A stretch of 64,000 bases of DNA from Actinacidiphila yeochonensis CN732 (GTDB taxonomy: Bacteria > Actinomycetota > Actinomycetes > Streptomycetales > Streptomycetaceae): the NCBI RefSeq assembly GCF_000745345.1, contig NZ_JQNR01000005.1, positions 2,418,001-2,482,000 of the forward strand, in the 5' to 3' direction. Below the pieces are notes generated by a model, which saw nothing but the letters and a program-made list of their open reading frames with translations, was not told the origin of the DNA and did not search any database. A program made the position numbers and the translations under genes. This document shows positions 42,877-52,032 of the stretch, in pieces. Position 1 is the first letter of the stretch; each line of letters opens with the position of its first letter.

Positions 42877-43443
42877 TCAGTCCTCGAACGTCGCCGCCAG
42901 CGCCTCGGCCAGGCTCGGCACCAGGTCGGCGCCGGTCAGCACCTCGGAGGCCGAGTCCTTCTCCCGCAGCCGCACCGCCGACTCGCGGCGGCCGTCGCGC
43001 AGCACGCCGACGGTCATCCGCACCTCCTGGCGGTCGGGGTGGGCGGCCACCCAGGAGGCCAGGGAGGCATCGTCCAGGCCCTTCGGAATCGAGGCCTCGG
43101 CGGCCGGGGGCAGCATCAGCCGCTCGACCGTCAGCGCGCACCCGGCGATCACCTCCGGCCAGGCGATGGTGCCGAGGAACTCGTCGACGGCACTGCCGGC
43201 CGGCAGCTCCTCCTGCTCCACCGGCGTCAGGCCGCCCTCCTCGGTGCCCTCGGCGAGCCCGAGCTGCTCGGCGAGGCCGGGCTCCTGGGTCCGCAGCAGG
43301 GCCGTGTCGACCAGGGCGAACAGCCGAGCGGGCTGGTCCCAGCCCAGGCCGGACGTGTAGTTGTCGATCTCCAGGACGGCGCGGGTCAGCGGGTTCGCCG
43401 CCAGGGGGGCACCTTCGTGTGCGGTGTTCGCGATATTGGACAT
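42877..43443 (-). CDS. PPA1309 family protein
   Basis: 188 aa, conserved actinobacterial family of unknown function. Landmarks: NPLTRAVLEIDNYTSGLGWD, PARLFALVDTALL, WPEVIAGCALTVERL, LPPAAEA and VRMTVGVLRDGRRESAVRL. No signal peptide or membrane helix. ATG 43443 on the minus strand. Divergent from the UPF0182 gene, sharing a 120-base promoter region. Confidence 0.85.
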   Translation of the reverse strand: MSNIANTAHEGAPLAANPLTRAVLEIDNYTSGLGWDQPARLFALVDTALLRTQEPGLAEQLGLAEGTEEGGLTPVEQEELPAGSAVDEFLGTIAWPEVIAGCALTVERLMLPPAAEASIPKGLDDASLASWVAAHPDRQEVRMTVGVLRDGRRESAVRLREKDSASEVLTGADLVPSLAEALAATFED

Positions 43444-43475
43444 GCCAGTATCGTGCACCTTCCGGCGACCGAACC

Positions 43476-43502
43476 GGGAACCGGCCAATGCGCGGATAAG
43501 TT
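43476..43502 (+). promoter_or_regulatory. Candidate SigR-type promoter (one variant base) of the UPF0182 gene
   Basis: GGGAAC at 43476-43481 and GTT at 43500-43502 with 18 bases between; GTT is followed by GC. The only departure from the consensus is C for the final T of GGGAAT. The gene starts about 58 bases after the predicted transcript start. Confidence 0.45.
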
Positions 43503-43566
43503 GCACCCAGTGGGAGTCCGCCCCGCGGCGCCCGTGAGACCGCCGATCCACACGAAGGTGCGCACT

Positions 43567-46500
43567 TTGGTATTCGACACGCCGGGTCGGGACGGAACAC
43601 CGCCCGGGCCGATCAGCGCGCCGGGCCGACGCACCTCCCGGGCCGTCCGGCCGCTGCTGGCCACCGCCGCCGTGCTGGCGGTCCTGATGGTCGGGTTCGC
43701 GCTCTTCTCCGGCTTCTGGACCGACCTGCTGTGGTACCGGGCGGTCCGCTACCCGTCCGTGTTCGGCACCCTCGCGTGGACCCGGATCGGCCTCTTCGCC
43801 GTCTTCGGGGCGACCATGGCGGCGGCTGTAGGCGCCAACCTGTACCTGGCCTACCGGCTGCGGCCGCCGCTGAGCGCCATGTCGGCCGAGCAGCACAGCC
43901 TCGACCGGTACCGGACGGCCATCGCACCCCACCGTGCCGGGGTGCTGGCCGGGGTGTGCGCGCTGAGCGGGGTCGCCGCCGGGGCGGCGGCGGCCGGGCG
44001 GTGGCGCCAGTGGCTCCAGTTCGCCCACGCCACGTCCTTCCACACCAGGGACCCGCAGTTCCACAAGGACGTGTCCTTCTACACCTTCGACCTGCCCTGG
44101 TACCGCTTCCTGCTCGGCTTCGGGTTCGCCGTGGCCCTGGTGTCGCTCGCCGCCGCGCTCTTCGGGCACTACCTGTACGGCGGCCTGCGGGCCACCTCCC
44201 CGGGCGGCAGCAAGGCCACCGGCGCGGCCACCGGGCACCTGGCGGTGCTGCTGGGCCTGTTCACGGGGCTCAAGGCGGTCGCCTACTGGCTGGACCGGTA
44301 CGGTCTGGTCGTCCGCTCCGGCGGGGCGCGAGCGGCCGGGGCGGCCGGAGCGGCCGGCAACTGGACCGGGCTGCGCTACGTCGACGCCAACGCCTACCTG
44401 CCCGCCAAGACCATCCTGTTCTTCGTCGCGCTGATCTGCTCCGCGCTGTTCTTCGCCACCGCGTGGCGGCGCACCTGGACGCTGCCCGCCGTCGGCTTCG
44501 GCCTGCTGGTGTTCTCCGCCATCCTCATCGGCGGCCTCTACCCGGCGATCGTGCAGAAGTTCCAGGTGCAGCCGAACGAGGCCGCGAAGGAGGCGCCGTA
44601 CCTCCAGCACAACATCGACGCCACCCGCGCCGCCTTCGGCCTCGACGGCACCGTCGAGACGCCCTACAAGGGCAGCAGCGGCGAACCCGCCGCCACCGTG
44701 CGCGCCGACGCCTCCTCCGCCGCGTCGATCCGGGTGCTCGACCCCTCGGTCGTGGCGCCCACCTTCCAGCAGACGCAGGCGTCCCGCGGCTACTACGCGT
44801 TCCCCTCCGCCCTGGACGTGGACCGCTACACCGTCGACGGCGTGGAGCAGGACGTGGTGGTCGGGGCGCGCGAGCTGGACACCAAGGGCATCCCCGACCG
44901 CGACTGGATCAACGAGCACTTCCGGTACACCCACGGGTACGGCCTCGTCGCGGCGGAGGACACCGAGGTCACCGGGGAGCGGGCGGCCGGGCCGGGCACC
45001 CAGGGCACCGCCGCCGCGGAGGACGGCGAGGACTCCGCCGGCCGCCCCGTCTACACCGAGCGGGACCTGCCCGCCAAGGGCGACCTGGGCGACTACCGGC
45101 AGCAGATCTACTACGGCGAGCAGACGACCCAGTGGTCCGTCGTCGACGGCCCCACCAAGGAGCTCGACTACGCCGACGGCACCGGCGAGACCACGACCTC
45201 CTACAGCGGCCCCGGGGTGTCCCTGGACAACCCGGTCACCAGGGCGGCGTACGCGATCACCCTGGGCGAGCCCAGGATCCTCTACTCCGGGGCGATAGGC
45301 CACGGCTCGAAGATCCTCTACGACCGCACCCCCACCCAGCGGGTGGAGGCCGTCGCCCCGTGGCTCACCACCGACGGCGACCCGTACCCGGCGGTGGTCG
45401 GCGACCGGTTGGTGTGGATCGTCGACGCCTACACCACCACCGACGACTACCCCTACTCCTCCCGCGCCACCCTGGGCGGCGGGGGGAGCCAGGTCAACTA
45501 CGTCCGCAACTCCGTCAAGGCCACCGTCGACGCCTACGACGGCACCGTGAAGCTCTACCAGTGGGACACCCACGACCCGGTGCTCACGACGTGGATGCGC
45601 GCCTTCCCGCACACCGTGCTGCCCAGGAGCGCCATCCCGGCCGCCCTGACCGCGCACCTGCGCTATCCGCAGGACCTGTTCACCACCCAGCGCAAGGTGC
45701 TCACCCGCTACCACGTCACGACGGCCCAGCAGCTCTCCAGCGGCAGCGAGGCGTGGCAGGCCGCGCGCGGCACGGCGGCCGGGTCCGGCAAAGCCGCCGC
45801 ACTCGCCTACATGAGCCTGCGGCTGCCGGGCCAGACGGCGCGGACCTTCTCGCTCACCTCGGAGTTCACCCCCGCCCGGAGCGGCAGCCTGGCCGCGTTC
45901 CTGTCCGTCGACTCCGACGCCGCGAGCCCCGGCTACGGCAGGCTGCGACTGCTCGAACTGCCCGCCGGCGCCTCCGTGGACGGCCCGCAACAGGTGCAGA
46001 GCAGCCTCGAATCGACCTACGCCCAGGTGCTCTCGCGGATGCGGGGCAAGGAGTCCACCGTCGAGTACGGCAATCTGCTCACTCTTCCGGTGGACGGTGG
46101 AGTGCTTTACGTCGAGCCCGTCTACGTCAAGGCGGCAGGCGGCGACTACCCACTGCTGGGCAAGGTGTTCGCCGCCTACGGCAAGAGCACCGCCTTCGAG
46201 GACACCCTGGAACAGGCACTCGACGCGGTCTTCACCGAGGAGCCCGCGGCCACCGCCGACCAGGCGGCCTCCGCCTCCCCGACCGGCGGCACGACCGCCG
46301 GCGACCCCGCCGTCAGGGCCGCCCTCCAGCGTGCCCAACAGGCGTACGACCAGGTCCAGGAGGCCATGGCCAAGGGCGACTGGGCCGCGTACGGGGCCGC
46401 TCAGCGGCGCCTCGGGGCGGCGCTCAAGCAGGCCGAGGAGGCCGAGAAGGCCGATGGTGCGGGCGGCACCGTCAAGGCCGACAAGCCCGACACGGCCGAC

Positions 46501-46656
46501 ACGGCTGGCAGGGCAGGCAGGGCCGGTACGGCGAGCGGGGCGGGGACCAGCGGGGCGTCCGGGACGTCTGGGACGTCCGGCGCGCCAGGGAGCCGGCCCG
46601 CGGCCTCCGCCGGACGCTCCGCCGGGAAACCGGCCCGCCAGGTCGCTGCGTCATAA
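43567..46656 (+). CDS. UPF0182 family multi-spanning membrane protein
   Basis: 1029 aa. About seven N-terminal membrane helices: PLLATAAVLAVLMVGFALFS, then a GFWTDLLWYRAVRYPSVF block, IGLFAVFGATMAAAVG, FLLGFGFAVALVSLAAAL, TILFFVALICSALFF and VGFGLLVFSAILIGGLYP. A large extracellular C-terminal domain follows with TRAAFGL, LDVDRYTVDG and RYPQDLFTTQ, typical of this actinobacterial family. The proline/glycine tail after residue 900 is disordered. Start chosen at TTG 43567 with GAAGGTG six bases upstream, giving MVFDTPGR; GTG 43558 is an alternative. Function unknown. Confidence 0.88.
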   Translation: MVFDTPGRDGTPPGPISAPGRRTSRAVRPLLATAAVLAVLMVGFALFSGFWTDLLWYRAVRYPSVFGTLAWTRIGLFAVFGATMAAAVGANLYLAYRLRPPLSAMSAEQHSLDRYRTAIAPHRAGVLAGVCALSGVAAGAAAAGRWRQWLQFAHATSFHTRDPQFHKDVSFYTFDLPWYRFLLGFGFAVALVSLAAALFGHYLYGGLRATSPGGSKATGAATGHLAVLLGLFTGLKAVAYWLDRYGLVVRSGGARAAGAAGAAGNWTGLRYVDANAYLPAKTILFFVALICSALFFATAWRRTWTLPAVGFGLLVFSAILIGGLYPAIVQKFQVQPNEAAKEAPYLQHNIDATRAAFGLDGTVETPYKGSSGEPAATVRADASSAASIRVLDPSVVAPTFQQTQASRGYYAFPSALDVDRYTVDGVEQDVVVGARELDTKGIPDRDWINEHFRYTHGYGLVAAEDTEVTGERAAGPGTQGTAAAEDGEDSAGRPVYTERDLPAKGDLGDYRQQIYYGEQTTQWSVVDGPTKELDYADGTGETTTSYSGPGVSLDNPVTRAAYAITLGEPRILYSGAIGHGSKILYDRTPTQRVEAVAPWLTTDGDPYPAVVGDRLVWIVDAYTTTDDYPYSSRATLGGGGSQVNYVRNSVKATVDAYDGTVKLYQWDTHDPVLTTWMRAFPHTVLPRSAIPAALTAHLRYPQDLFTTQRKVLTRYHVTTAQQLSSGSEAWQAARGTAAGSGKAAALAYMSLRLPGQTARTFSLTSEFTPARSGSLAAFLSVDSDAASPGYGRLRLLELPAGASVDGPQQVQSSLESTYAQVLSRMRGKESTVEYGNLLTLPVDGGVLYVEPVYVKAAGGDYPLLGKVFAAYGKSTAFEDTLEQALDAVFTEEPAATADQAASASPTGGTTAGDPAVRAALQRAQQAYDQVQEAMAKGDWAAYGAAQRRLGAALKQAEEAEKADGAGGTVKADKPDTADTAGRAGRAGTASGAGTSGASGTSGTSGAPGSRPAASAGRSAGKPARQVAAS

Positions 46657-46770
46657 GCGGCGACGAATCGGATATGGGGCCCCTACGCTAGAGCCCGAGG
46701 CTCGGTCAAGCGATTCCGATTCCCCTCACCTGATCGAAGGGCAGACCGTGTAAACGTTTGGTGTGACGCC

Positions 46771-46799
46771 TTGTCGGGAAGTCGACAAACCGCTGTAGC
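46771..46799 (+). promoter_or_regulatory. Possible promoter of the Sel1-repeat gene
   Basis: TTGTCG (46771-46776), 17 bases, TGTAGC (46794-46799). An inverted repeat TTGTCG/CGACAA (46771-46776 and 46783-46788) overlaps the -35, so a repressor or activator may bind. Confidence 0.35.
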
Positions 46800-46852
46800 G
46801 ACCGACAGGCTTGGGGTATACCAGGGGTACGGCGTTCACAGGTGGTGCGACC

Positions 46853-48688
46853 ATGAGGCTCACGGGGGATGGGGAAGGTCTGAACACTCGTCAGGAACAT
46901 GAGGAGTTCGGGTCGGCCGACGGCCAGGCCCTGACCGCGGCCGGGCTGCTGCCCGGCCCGCGCACCGCGGAACCGGTCCCGACCGGCGCCGCGGCGCCCG
47001 CCCCTGCGCTCTTCAGTGAACTCCCCGACGAGGACACCCTGGCCATGCGGGAGGAGGCCGAAATAGCGGCCCGCCACCGCCGGGCCGCCGAGGCCGGGGA
47101 CCCGGGGGCCATGAGCGCCCTGGGCACGCTGCTGCTGCGCCGAGGCGACCTCGACGGGGCCGAGCCCCTCCTGCGCGGCGCCGTCCAGAACGGCGACCGG
47201 GCCGCCGCCAACAACCTCGGCCTGCTGCTCCACCAGCGCGGCCGGACGGAGGAGGCCGCGGCCTGGTGGCGGGTCGCCGCCGTGGCCGGCTCCGCCGCGG
47301 CCGCGCACGCCCTGGGCCGCCACTTCCGCGAGCGGGGCGACGAGCCCGCGGCCGAGTACTGGCTGTGCCAGGCCGCCGAGGCCGGCCACCCGCTCGGCGC
47401 CTACGCGCTGGCCGACCTGCTCGACCACCGCCACGACCCGGACGCCGAGCGGTGGTTCAGGGCTGCGGCCGAGCACGGCCACCGCGAGGCGTGCTACCGG
47501 CTCGCCCGCGCCTGCGCCGAACGCGGCCACGACCGCGAGGCCGAGCAGTGGTTCCGGCAGGCCGCCGCCCGCAGGCACCGCCGGGCCGCCCTGCGCCTGG
47601 GCGCCCTGCTGGAGGAGCGGGGGGAGACGAAGGAGGCCGCCCACTGGTACCTCACCGCCGCCCGCGACGGTGAGGCGCGGGCCGCCTGCGCCCTGGGCTT
47701 CCTGCTGCGCGACACCGGCGACGTCGACCAGGCCGCCACCTGGTGGCGGCGCGCCGCCCAGGCCGGGGACGGCAACGCGGCCAACGCCCTGGGCGCCCTG
47801 CACGCGCAGGAGGGCGAGACGGAGACCGCCGAGCGCTGGTACCGCACCGCCATGGAGGCCGGCGACGTCAACGGCGCCTACAACCTCGGCCTGCTCTGCG
47901 CCGGCCAGGACCGCGCCGCCCAGGCCGAGCAGTGGTACCGCAAGGCCGCGTACGCCGGGCACCGCGAGGCCGCGAACGCGCTGGCCGTACTCCTGCTCCA
48001 GCGGGGGGACGCGGCCGGCGCCGAACCGTGGTTCTCCAAGGCGGCCGAGGGCGGCAGCGTCGACGCCGCCTTCAACCTCGGCATCCTGCACGCCGGCCGG
48101 GGCGAGGAGGACGTCGCCCGCCGCTGGTACGAGCGGGCGGCCGCCGCCGGGCACCCGGAGGCGGCGCTCCAGGTCGCCATCGGGCTCCAGCGCGACGGCG
48201 ACGAGCACGCCGCGGAGCGCCATCTGCGCTGTGCGGCGGGCGGCGGCAGCCCCGAGGCCGCCTTCCGCCTCGGCCGCCTCCTCGACGGCACCGAGGAGGC
48301 CCAGGAGTGGTACGAGCGGGCCGCCCACCAGGGCCACAGCCATGCCCAGGTGCGGCTGGGCATGGCGGCGTCCCAGGCAGGGGACGTGACCGACGCCGCG
48401 CACTGGTACCGGCTGGCCGCCGAGGGCGGCTCCCGCAACGGGGCGTTCAACCTGGGGCTGCTGCTGGCCCGTCAGGGCAGCGAGCCCGAGGCCGCGCTGT
48501 GGTGGACCCGGGCGGCGGACGCCGGCCACGGACGGGCCGCGCTGCGCATGGCGCTGCTCTCCGCCCGCCGGGGCGACCTGCCCGCGGCGCAGCAGTGGTG
48601 CGAGCGCGCCATCGCCTGCGGTCCGCCACAGGTCGCCGAGCGCGCGCAGCGGCTGACGGCCGCGGTCACGCACGAACTGACAGCCTGA
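46853..48688 (+). CDS. Sel1/TPR repeat protein
   Basis: 611 aa. After about 70 disordered residues the protein consists of around 13 repeats of about 36 residues, each like A-x-x-L-G-x-L-x-x-x-R-G-x-x-x-x-A-E-x-W-[YF]-x-x-A-A, for example AEPLLRGAVQNGDRAAANNLG, HWYLTAARDGEARAACALG and QWYRKAAYAGHREAANAL (separate units). Sel1 repeats form superhelical scaffolds that bind proteins. ATG 46853 with AGGTGG upstream; the conserved beginning MRLTGDGEGLNTRQEHEEFG supports this start. Cytosolic, partners unknown. Confidence 0.9.
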   Translation: MRLTGDGEGLNTRQEHEEFGSADGQALTAAGLLPGPRTAEPVPTGAAAPAPALFSELPDEDTLAMREEAEIAARHRRAAEAGDPGAMSALGTLLLRRGDLDGAEPLLRGAVQNGDRAAANNLGLLLHQRGRTEEAAAWWRVAAVAGSAAAAHALGRHFRERGDEPAAEYWLCQAAEAGHPLGAYALADLLDHRHDPDAERWFRAAAEHGHREACYRLARACAERGHDREAEQWFRQAAARRHRRAALRLGALLEERGETKEAAHWYLTAARDGEARAACALGFLLRDTGDVDQAATWWRRAAQAGDGNAANALGALHAQEGETETAERWYRTAMEAGDVNGAYNLGLLCAGQDRAAQAEQWYRKAAYAGHREAANALAVLLLQRGDAAGAEPWFSKAAEGGSVDAAFNLGILHAGRGEEDVARRWYERAAAAGHPEAALQVAIGLQRDGDEHAAERHLRCAAGGGSPEAAFRLGRLLDGTEEAQEWYERAAHQGHSHAQVRLGMAASQAGDVTDAAHWYRLAAEGGSRNGAFNLGLLLARQGSEPEAALWWTRAADAGHGRAALRMALLSARRGDLPAAQQWCERAIACGPPQVAERAQRLTAAVTHELTA

Positions 48689-48894
48689 CGGTCCGACACC
48701 GGGCGGGTGGCGGCGGGGGTGCCGAGCCCCGGCCTGCCGCCATCGGCGCCCCAGGGCCGGACGGGGCCGCTCGGCGGCGGCCGGCCCGTGCCCGGCCCCC
48801 GCTCCGCCTGCCGCCTTCCCCCTGCCCGGAGGGCCGCCGGGCCCGAGGGAACCGCCCTGGGGGGACCACCTTGGGGGGCCGCGCCGTAACGGAT

Positions 48895-48924
48895 TTGGCC
48901 CCGCCCGGCGGCGTAGGTTAAAGT
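48895..48924 (+). promoter_or_regulatory. Promoter of the initiator tRNA
   Basis: TTGGCC (48895-48900), 18 bases, TAAAGT (48919-48924), about 14 bases before the tRNA 5' end. It is the most AT-rich patch of the surrounding region. Confidence 0.5.
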
Positions 48925-48937
48925 AAAGGCACAACGA

Positions 48938-49014
48938 CGCGGGGTGGAGCAGCTCGGTAGCTCGCTGGGCTCATAACCCAGAGGTCGCAGGTTCAAATCC
49001 TGTCCCCGCTACCA
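48938..49014 (+). tRNA. Initiator tRNA-fMet (anticodon CAT)
   Basis: 77 bases including the encoded CCA. Acceptor CGCGGGG/CCCCGCT leaves position 1 unpaired with 72, as in initiator tRNAs. The anticodon stem has three consecutive G-C pairs (GGGCTCATAACCC), the formyl-methionine hallmark. GGTTCAAATCC is the T loop. Confidence 0.95.
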
Positions 49015-49020
49015 AAGGAA

Positions 49021-49048
49021 GGGCCCGGAGGCATCAGCCTCCGGGCCC
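49021..49048 (+). terminator. tRNA terminator
   Basis: Perfect 12-bp arms 49021-49032 and 49037-49048 around ATCA, followed by TTTC; six bases after the tRNA. Confidence 0.9.
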
Positions 49049-49282
49049 TTTCGCTGTCCCCGCCGCCGGCCGGGCCCTGTGCCCCCGCACCCTCCCCGTA
49101 GCCTCGCTCGCGCGGCCGGTGCCGTCGCCGTCTCCCCGCTTGCTCGGTTCCACGGGCCCGCACCGGCCCCGCCAGGGGGTTCCGGCAAAGTCCTGGCGAA
49201 GTCACGGCGAAGCGGCTTGGACCGGACGGTGCGGGGCGGGATGCTGGTGCGGGAGAGTTCGTGCGCTGAGCCGGGAGGCGGA

Positions 49283-50787
49283 GTGCTGCGCAGACGGCGC
49301 CGGGAGAGTCCCCAGGGCCCGGCGGGGTCCGTGGACACCGCGCGATGGGGCGGTTGGTGTCGGCGCTGCGTGGCCGGCCGGCGTCCCGAGGAGGTCGCGG
49401 GGCTGCTCGCCGCCCTGCGGGAGGTCGTGGCGCAGGGCCCGCCGCAGGACCGCGCCGCCGCCCTCGCCGCGTTGGAGGCCGATCCGGCGCCGCTCGTCAT
49501 CCTCCTGGACCGGTACGCCCGTCCGGTGTCCGCCGCCCACCACGAGCGCGGACGGGACCGCGACCACGACCGGGCTCCCCGGGACCGGGAGCGCCCCGAC
49601 CGGGCCGCGGCCCCGCTGGCGGCCCTGCTGGCCGCGCTCGACGCCGACGGCCGGGTCCGGCAGGAGGGCGTCACCGCGCTCGCCGCCCTCGGCGGCCCGG
49701 TGGCGGCGGCGGCGCTGGCGCTGCGGGCCGCGGACTGGGTGCTCGAGGTGCGGGAGGCGGCGGCGGCCGCGCTGCCCTCGCGTACCGATCCGGGGGAGGC
49801 GGCGGCCGTGGTGGGTGTGCTGCTGCGGACGGCGCGGCGGCAGCGGGCGGCCGGGCCGTCCGCCGCCTACCGGGCGGCACTCTCCGAGCCCGGCCATCGG
49901 CGGGCGGTGCGGGCGCTGGCCGTCGCGGCGGACCCCCTGGTGCGCCGCGACGGCGTCGAACTGGCCCTGGACCTGGGCGAGTACGTGCGCGGCGACCTGC
50001 TGCGCGCGGCGCTCCACGACCGGGACCAGGTGTGCGGCCGGCTCTGTGCCCAGCGGCTGCTGGAACTCGACCCGGAGGTGGCCGGGCGGCTGCTGTGGGC
50101 GCGGGCGGCCGGGGTGCGCGAGCTCGCGGTGGGCGCCCTGCCGGCGGACGTCCCGGCCACCCGGCTGCTCGGGCCGCTGGCCGATCCGGCCCGGATGGTG
50201 CGGGCGCAGGCACGCTGGAAGCTCTACCAGCGCGACGAGCCGCCGGCCGAGGTCTACCGTCGGCAGGTGCGCAAGGCCGTCAAGAACGGCACCCAGCCGC
50301 GCCTGCTGGCGGGGCTGGCCGCGGGACTGGGGGAGTGCGGGGACGCCGCGGACGCGGCCCTGCTGGCCAGGCTGCTGTCCGACGCCGACCCGGCGGTCCG
50401 GCGCGCCGCGGTCCGGGCGGTCGGGCGGCTGGCCAAGCCGTACGAACTGGTACCGCTGCTGGCTCCGTTGGCCAACGACCCCGATCCGGGGACGGCCCGT
50501 CAGGTGTTCGAGGCGCTGGCCAGGGTGCCCGGCGAGGTGCCGCCGGAGACGGTGTGGGTCGGCCGCACCCGCCCGGAGCCCGCCGTCCGCCGGCTCGCCG
50601 ACCGGATCGGCGTCCGCAACACCGCCGTGAAGGCGGCGCGGCAGGCCGTCCAGACGGCCCAGTTCGCGGCGCGGGCGGACGCGCGTTCGGCGGAGGCGGC
50701 CGGGGAGCCCCGGCGGGGGCGGACGGGGCCGGGGACGGCGCGGTCACGCCCGGGGCGCGCAGTCCGGGCACAGTCCGCGGTAGGTGA
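49283..50787 (+). CDS. HEAT-repeat protein, probably frame-shifted near its end
   Basis: About 500 aa of helical repeats of the HEAT/PBS-lyase kind: VRQEGVTALAALGGPVAAAAL, VREAAAAALPSRTDPGEAAA, VRAQARWKLYQRDEPPAEVY, VRRAAVRAVGRLAKPYELVP (separate units). GTG 49283 was chosen for GGGAGG just upstream; ATG 49241 is in frame. The main frame stays open into the fur and CBS genes on the other strand, which is implausible. Adding one G to the GGGGG at 50714-50718 moves it to a frame ending at 50787 as EPRRGADGAGDG...TVRGR, a normal-looking end. HEAT proteins are scaffolds; partners unknown. Convergent with the Fur gene. Confidence 0.7.
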
Positions 50788-51163
50788 CCTCGGCCGAGGA
50801 GACGGTGAAACCGAACCGCTGCCCGTCCGGCAGCGCCGCCAGCGGGTCGCCCTGCGGGTGGACGTCGCGGATCGTGCCGCAGCCGGAGCAGACCAGGTGC
50901 TGGTGCGGGCGGTCGGCGTTCGGGTCGTACCGCTTGGCGCGGCCGTCCGTGGCCACCTCGACGACCTCGCCGAGGGTGACCAGCTCGCCCAGCGTGTTGT
51001 AGACGGTGGCCCGGGAGATCTCCGGCAGCCGCCCGGCCGCGCGGGTGTGGACCTCGTCCGCGGTGAGGTGGACGTGGTCGCCGTCGAGGACCTCGGCCAC
51101 GACCCGCCGTTGCGCGGTCAGCCGCCAGCCGCGGGCGCGCAGGCGTTCCAGCAGGTCACTCAT
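50744..51163 (-). CDS. Fur-family transcriptional repressor (PerR/CatR-like)
   Basis: 139 aa metal-dependent repressor. N-terminal winged helix: LRARGWRLTAQRRVVAEVL, HLTADEVHTRAAGRLPEISRATVYNTLGELV (two blocks; the recognition helix is SRATVYNTL). The regulatory domain has the HQHLVCSGCG metal site (HxH plus CxxC) and a C-terminal CPDC. Length and HPHxHLxCxxC layout suit peroxide- or iron-sensing Fur members. Start ATG 51163; an upstream in-frame start would add only non-conserved residues. A 7-1-7 palindrome at 51227-51241 is the likely binding site. Which metal it senses is not readable from sequence. Confidence 0.92.
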   Translation of the reverse strand: MSDLLERLRARGWRLTAQRRVVAEVLDGDHVHLTADEVHTRAAGRLPEISRATVYNTLGELVTLGEVVEVATDGRAKRYDPNADRPHQHLVCSGCGTIRDVHPQGDPLAALPDGQRFGFTVSSAEVTYRGLCPDCAPRA

Positions 51164-51221
51164 GTGCCCAGGGTAACAGCGCGGGCCCAGGAAGCGAACG
51201 AGTCTGCTCCTGGTCGAACTC

Positions 51222-51250
51222 TTGACTTGGATATTGTCCAATGTAGGCTG
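51222..51250 (+). promoter_or_regulatory. Consensus-like promoter with a Fur-type palindrome in its spacer
   Basis: Plus strand: TTGACT (51222-51227), 17 bases, TAGGCT (51245-51250). The spacer contains TTGGATATTGTCCAA (51227-51241), a 7-1-7 palindrome as bound by Fur-family repressors. It points away from fur, toward a stretch with no gene. Confidence 0.7.
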
Positions 51251-51255
51251 GGCCC

Positions 51256-51418
51256 CGGAGCCTCCCAGGGCTGGGCCCGCCCGCGCCGAGCGCGATCGGG
51301 GCCCGCGAGGCCGTCAGGGGTGCTCCGGGTGCGCGGCCGGCGGTCACGCCGGACCGGCGCCGACGTCGGCAAGCGGGCGGAGGCCGCGGTTCCAGGCCCT
51401 CCGCGGTCCGCCCGCTTG
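51256..51418 (+). ncRNA. Candidate Fur-controlled small RNA
   Basis: The region downstream of the promoter at 51222 has no credible gene. A strong hairpin (outer arms CAAGCGGGCGGA near 51370 and its complement ending at 51418) would end a transcript of about 160 bases. The same hairpin could instead terminate the CBS gene on the other strand. The RNA is an inference only. Confidence 0.3.
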
Positions 51419-51565
51419 ACCGAGGTGCCGCGCCTGTCGGCTTGCCGCCGACCGGCCCGAACCTGTCGCGGTGGCTTGCGGTTTCACGTTTCACGTTTCG
51501 CGGTGCCGCGATGCGCGATGTCCGGCGCCGTGAGGCTCGCGGAGGCGCGGCCGGCCGGAGGGGTG

Positions 51566-51958
51566 TCAGACGGGGACGGCCGCGCGGGCCGGGGTCCACA
51601 GCCGCACGATGTCGCGGACCGACACCACGCCGACCGGCTCGCGGCTGCCCAGCACGATCAGGTGGCGGAAGTGCCCGTGCACCATAGCCTGTGCGGCCTC
51701 CTCCAGCGTCCACTCGGGCGCCGCGAAGACGACGGACGTGGTGGTGTGGGCGTGTGCCGGCTCCTCGTCCGGGTCGAGGCCCGCGCCCACCGCGTCGAGG
51801 ATGTCGCGCTCGGTCAGGATGCCGAGGCCGCAGGTGTCGGGGTCGAGGACGATCGCAGCGCCCACCTTGCGCGCGGACATCAGCCCGGCGGCCTGGCGGA
51901 GGGTGTGCGTGGGGCCGATGGTCAGTACCACCGTGCTCATCGCGTCGCGGACCAGCAT
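51566..51958 (-). CDS. CBS-domain pair protein
   Basis: 130 aa made of two CBS domains, the adenosine-nucleotide sensing unit. First: LVRDAMSTVVLTIGPTHTLRQAA and GAAIVLDPDTCGLGILTERD. Second: TTTSVVFAAPEWTLEEAAQ, HGHFRHLIVLGS and EPVGVVSVRDIVRL. Stand-alone pairs act as energy or nucleotide switches for partners. ATG 51958 with AGGAGGTG upstream. A 9-bp tandem repeat lies 39-74 bases before the start. Confidence 0.9.
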   Translation of the reverse strand: MLVRDAMSTVVLTIGPTHTLRQAAGLMSARKVGAAIVLDPDTCGLGILTERDILDAVGAGLDPDEEPAHAHTTTSVVFAAPEWTLEEAAQAMVHGHFRHLIVLGSREPVGVVSVRDIVRLWTPARAAVPV

Positions 51959-51996
51959 GTGTGGGCACCTCCTGAGGGTGAGGTTCCTTAGGTCGC

Positions 51997-52032
51997 CGTA
52001 CTTCTCGTACTTCTCGTACTTCTCGTACTTCT
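51997..52032. repeat. Four 9-bp tandem repeats upstream of the CBS gene
   Basis: CGTACTTCT is repeated four times in a row. The unit is less GC-rich than its surroundings and lies in the leader of the minus-strand CBS gene. Confidence 0.9.

Noticed and set aside
42877..46338. A very long minus-strand frame opposite the UPF0182 gene
   Set aside because: It is a shadow of the GC-biased coding strand; the real minus-strand gene here is only PPA1309 (42877-43443).
49079..51991. A 970-codon plus-strand frame through fur and the CBS gene
   Set aside because: It overlaps two well-supported minus-strand genes; the HEAT part is real but must end near 50.8 kb.
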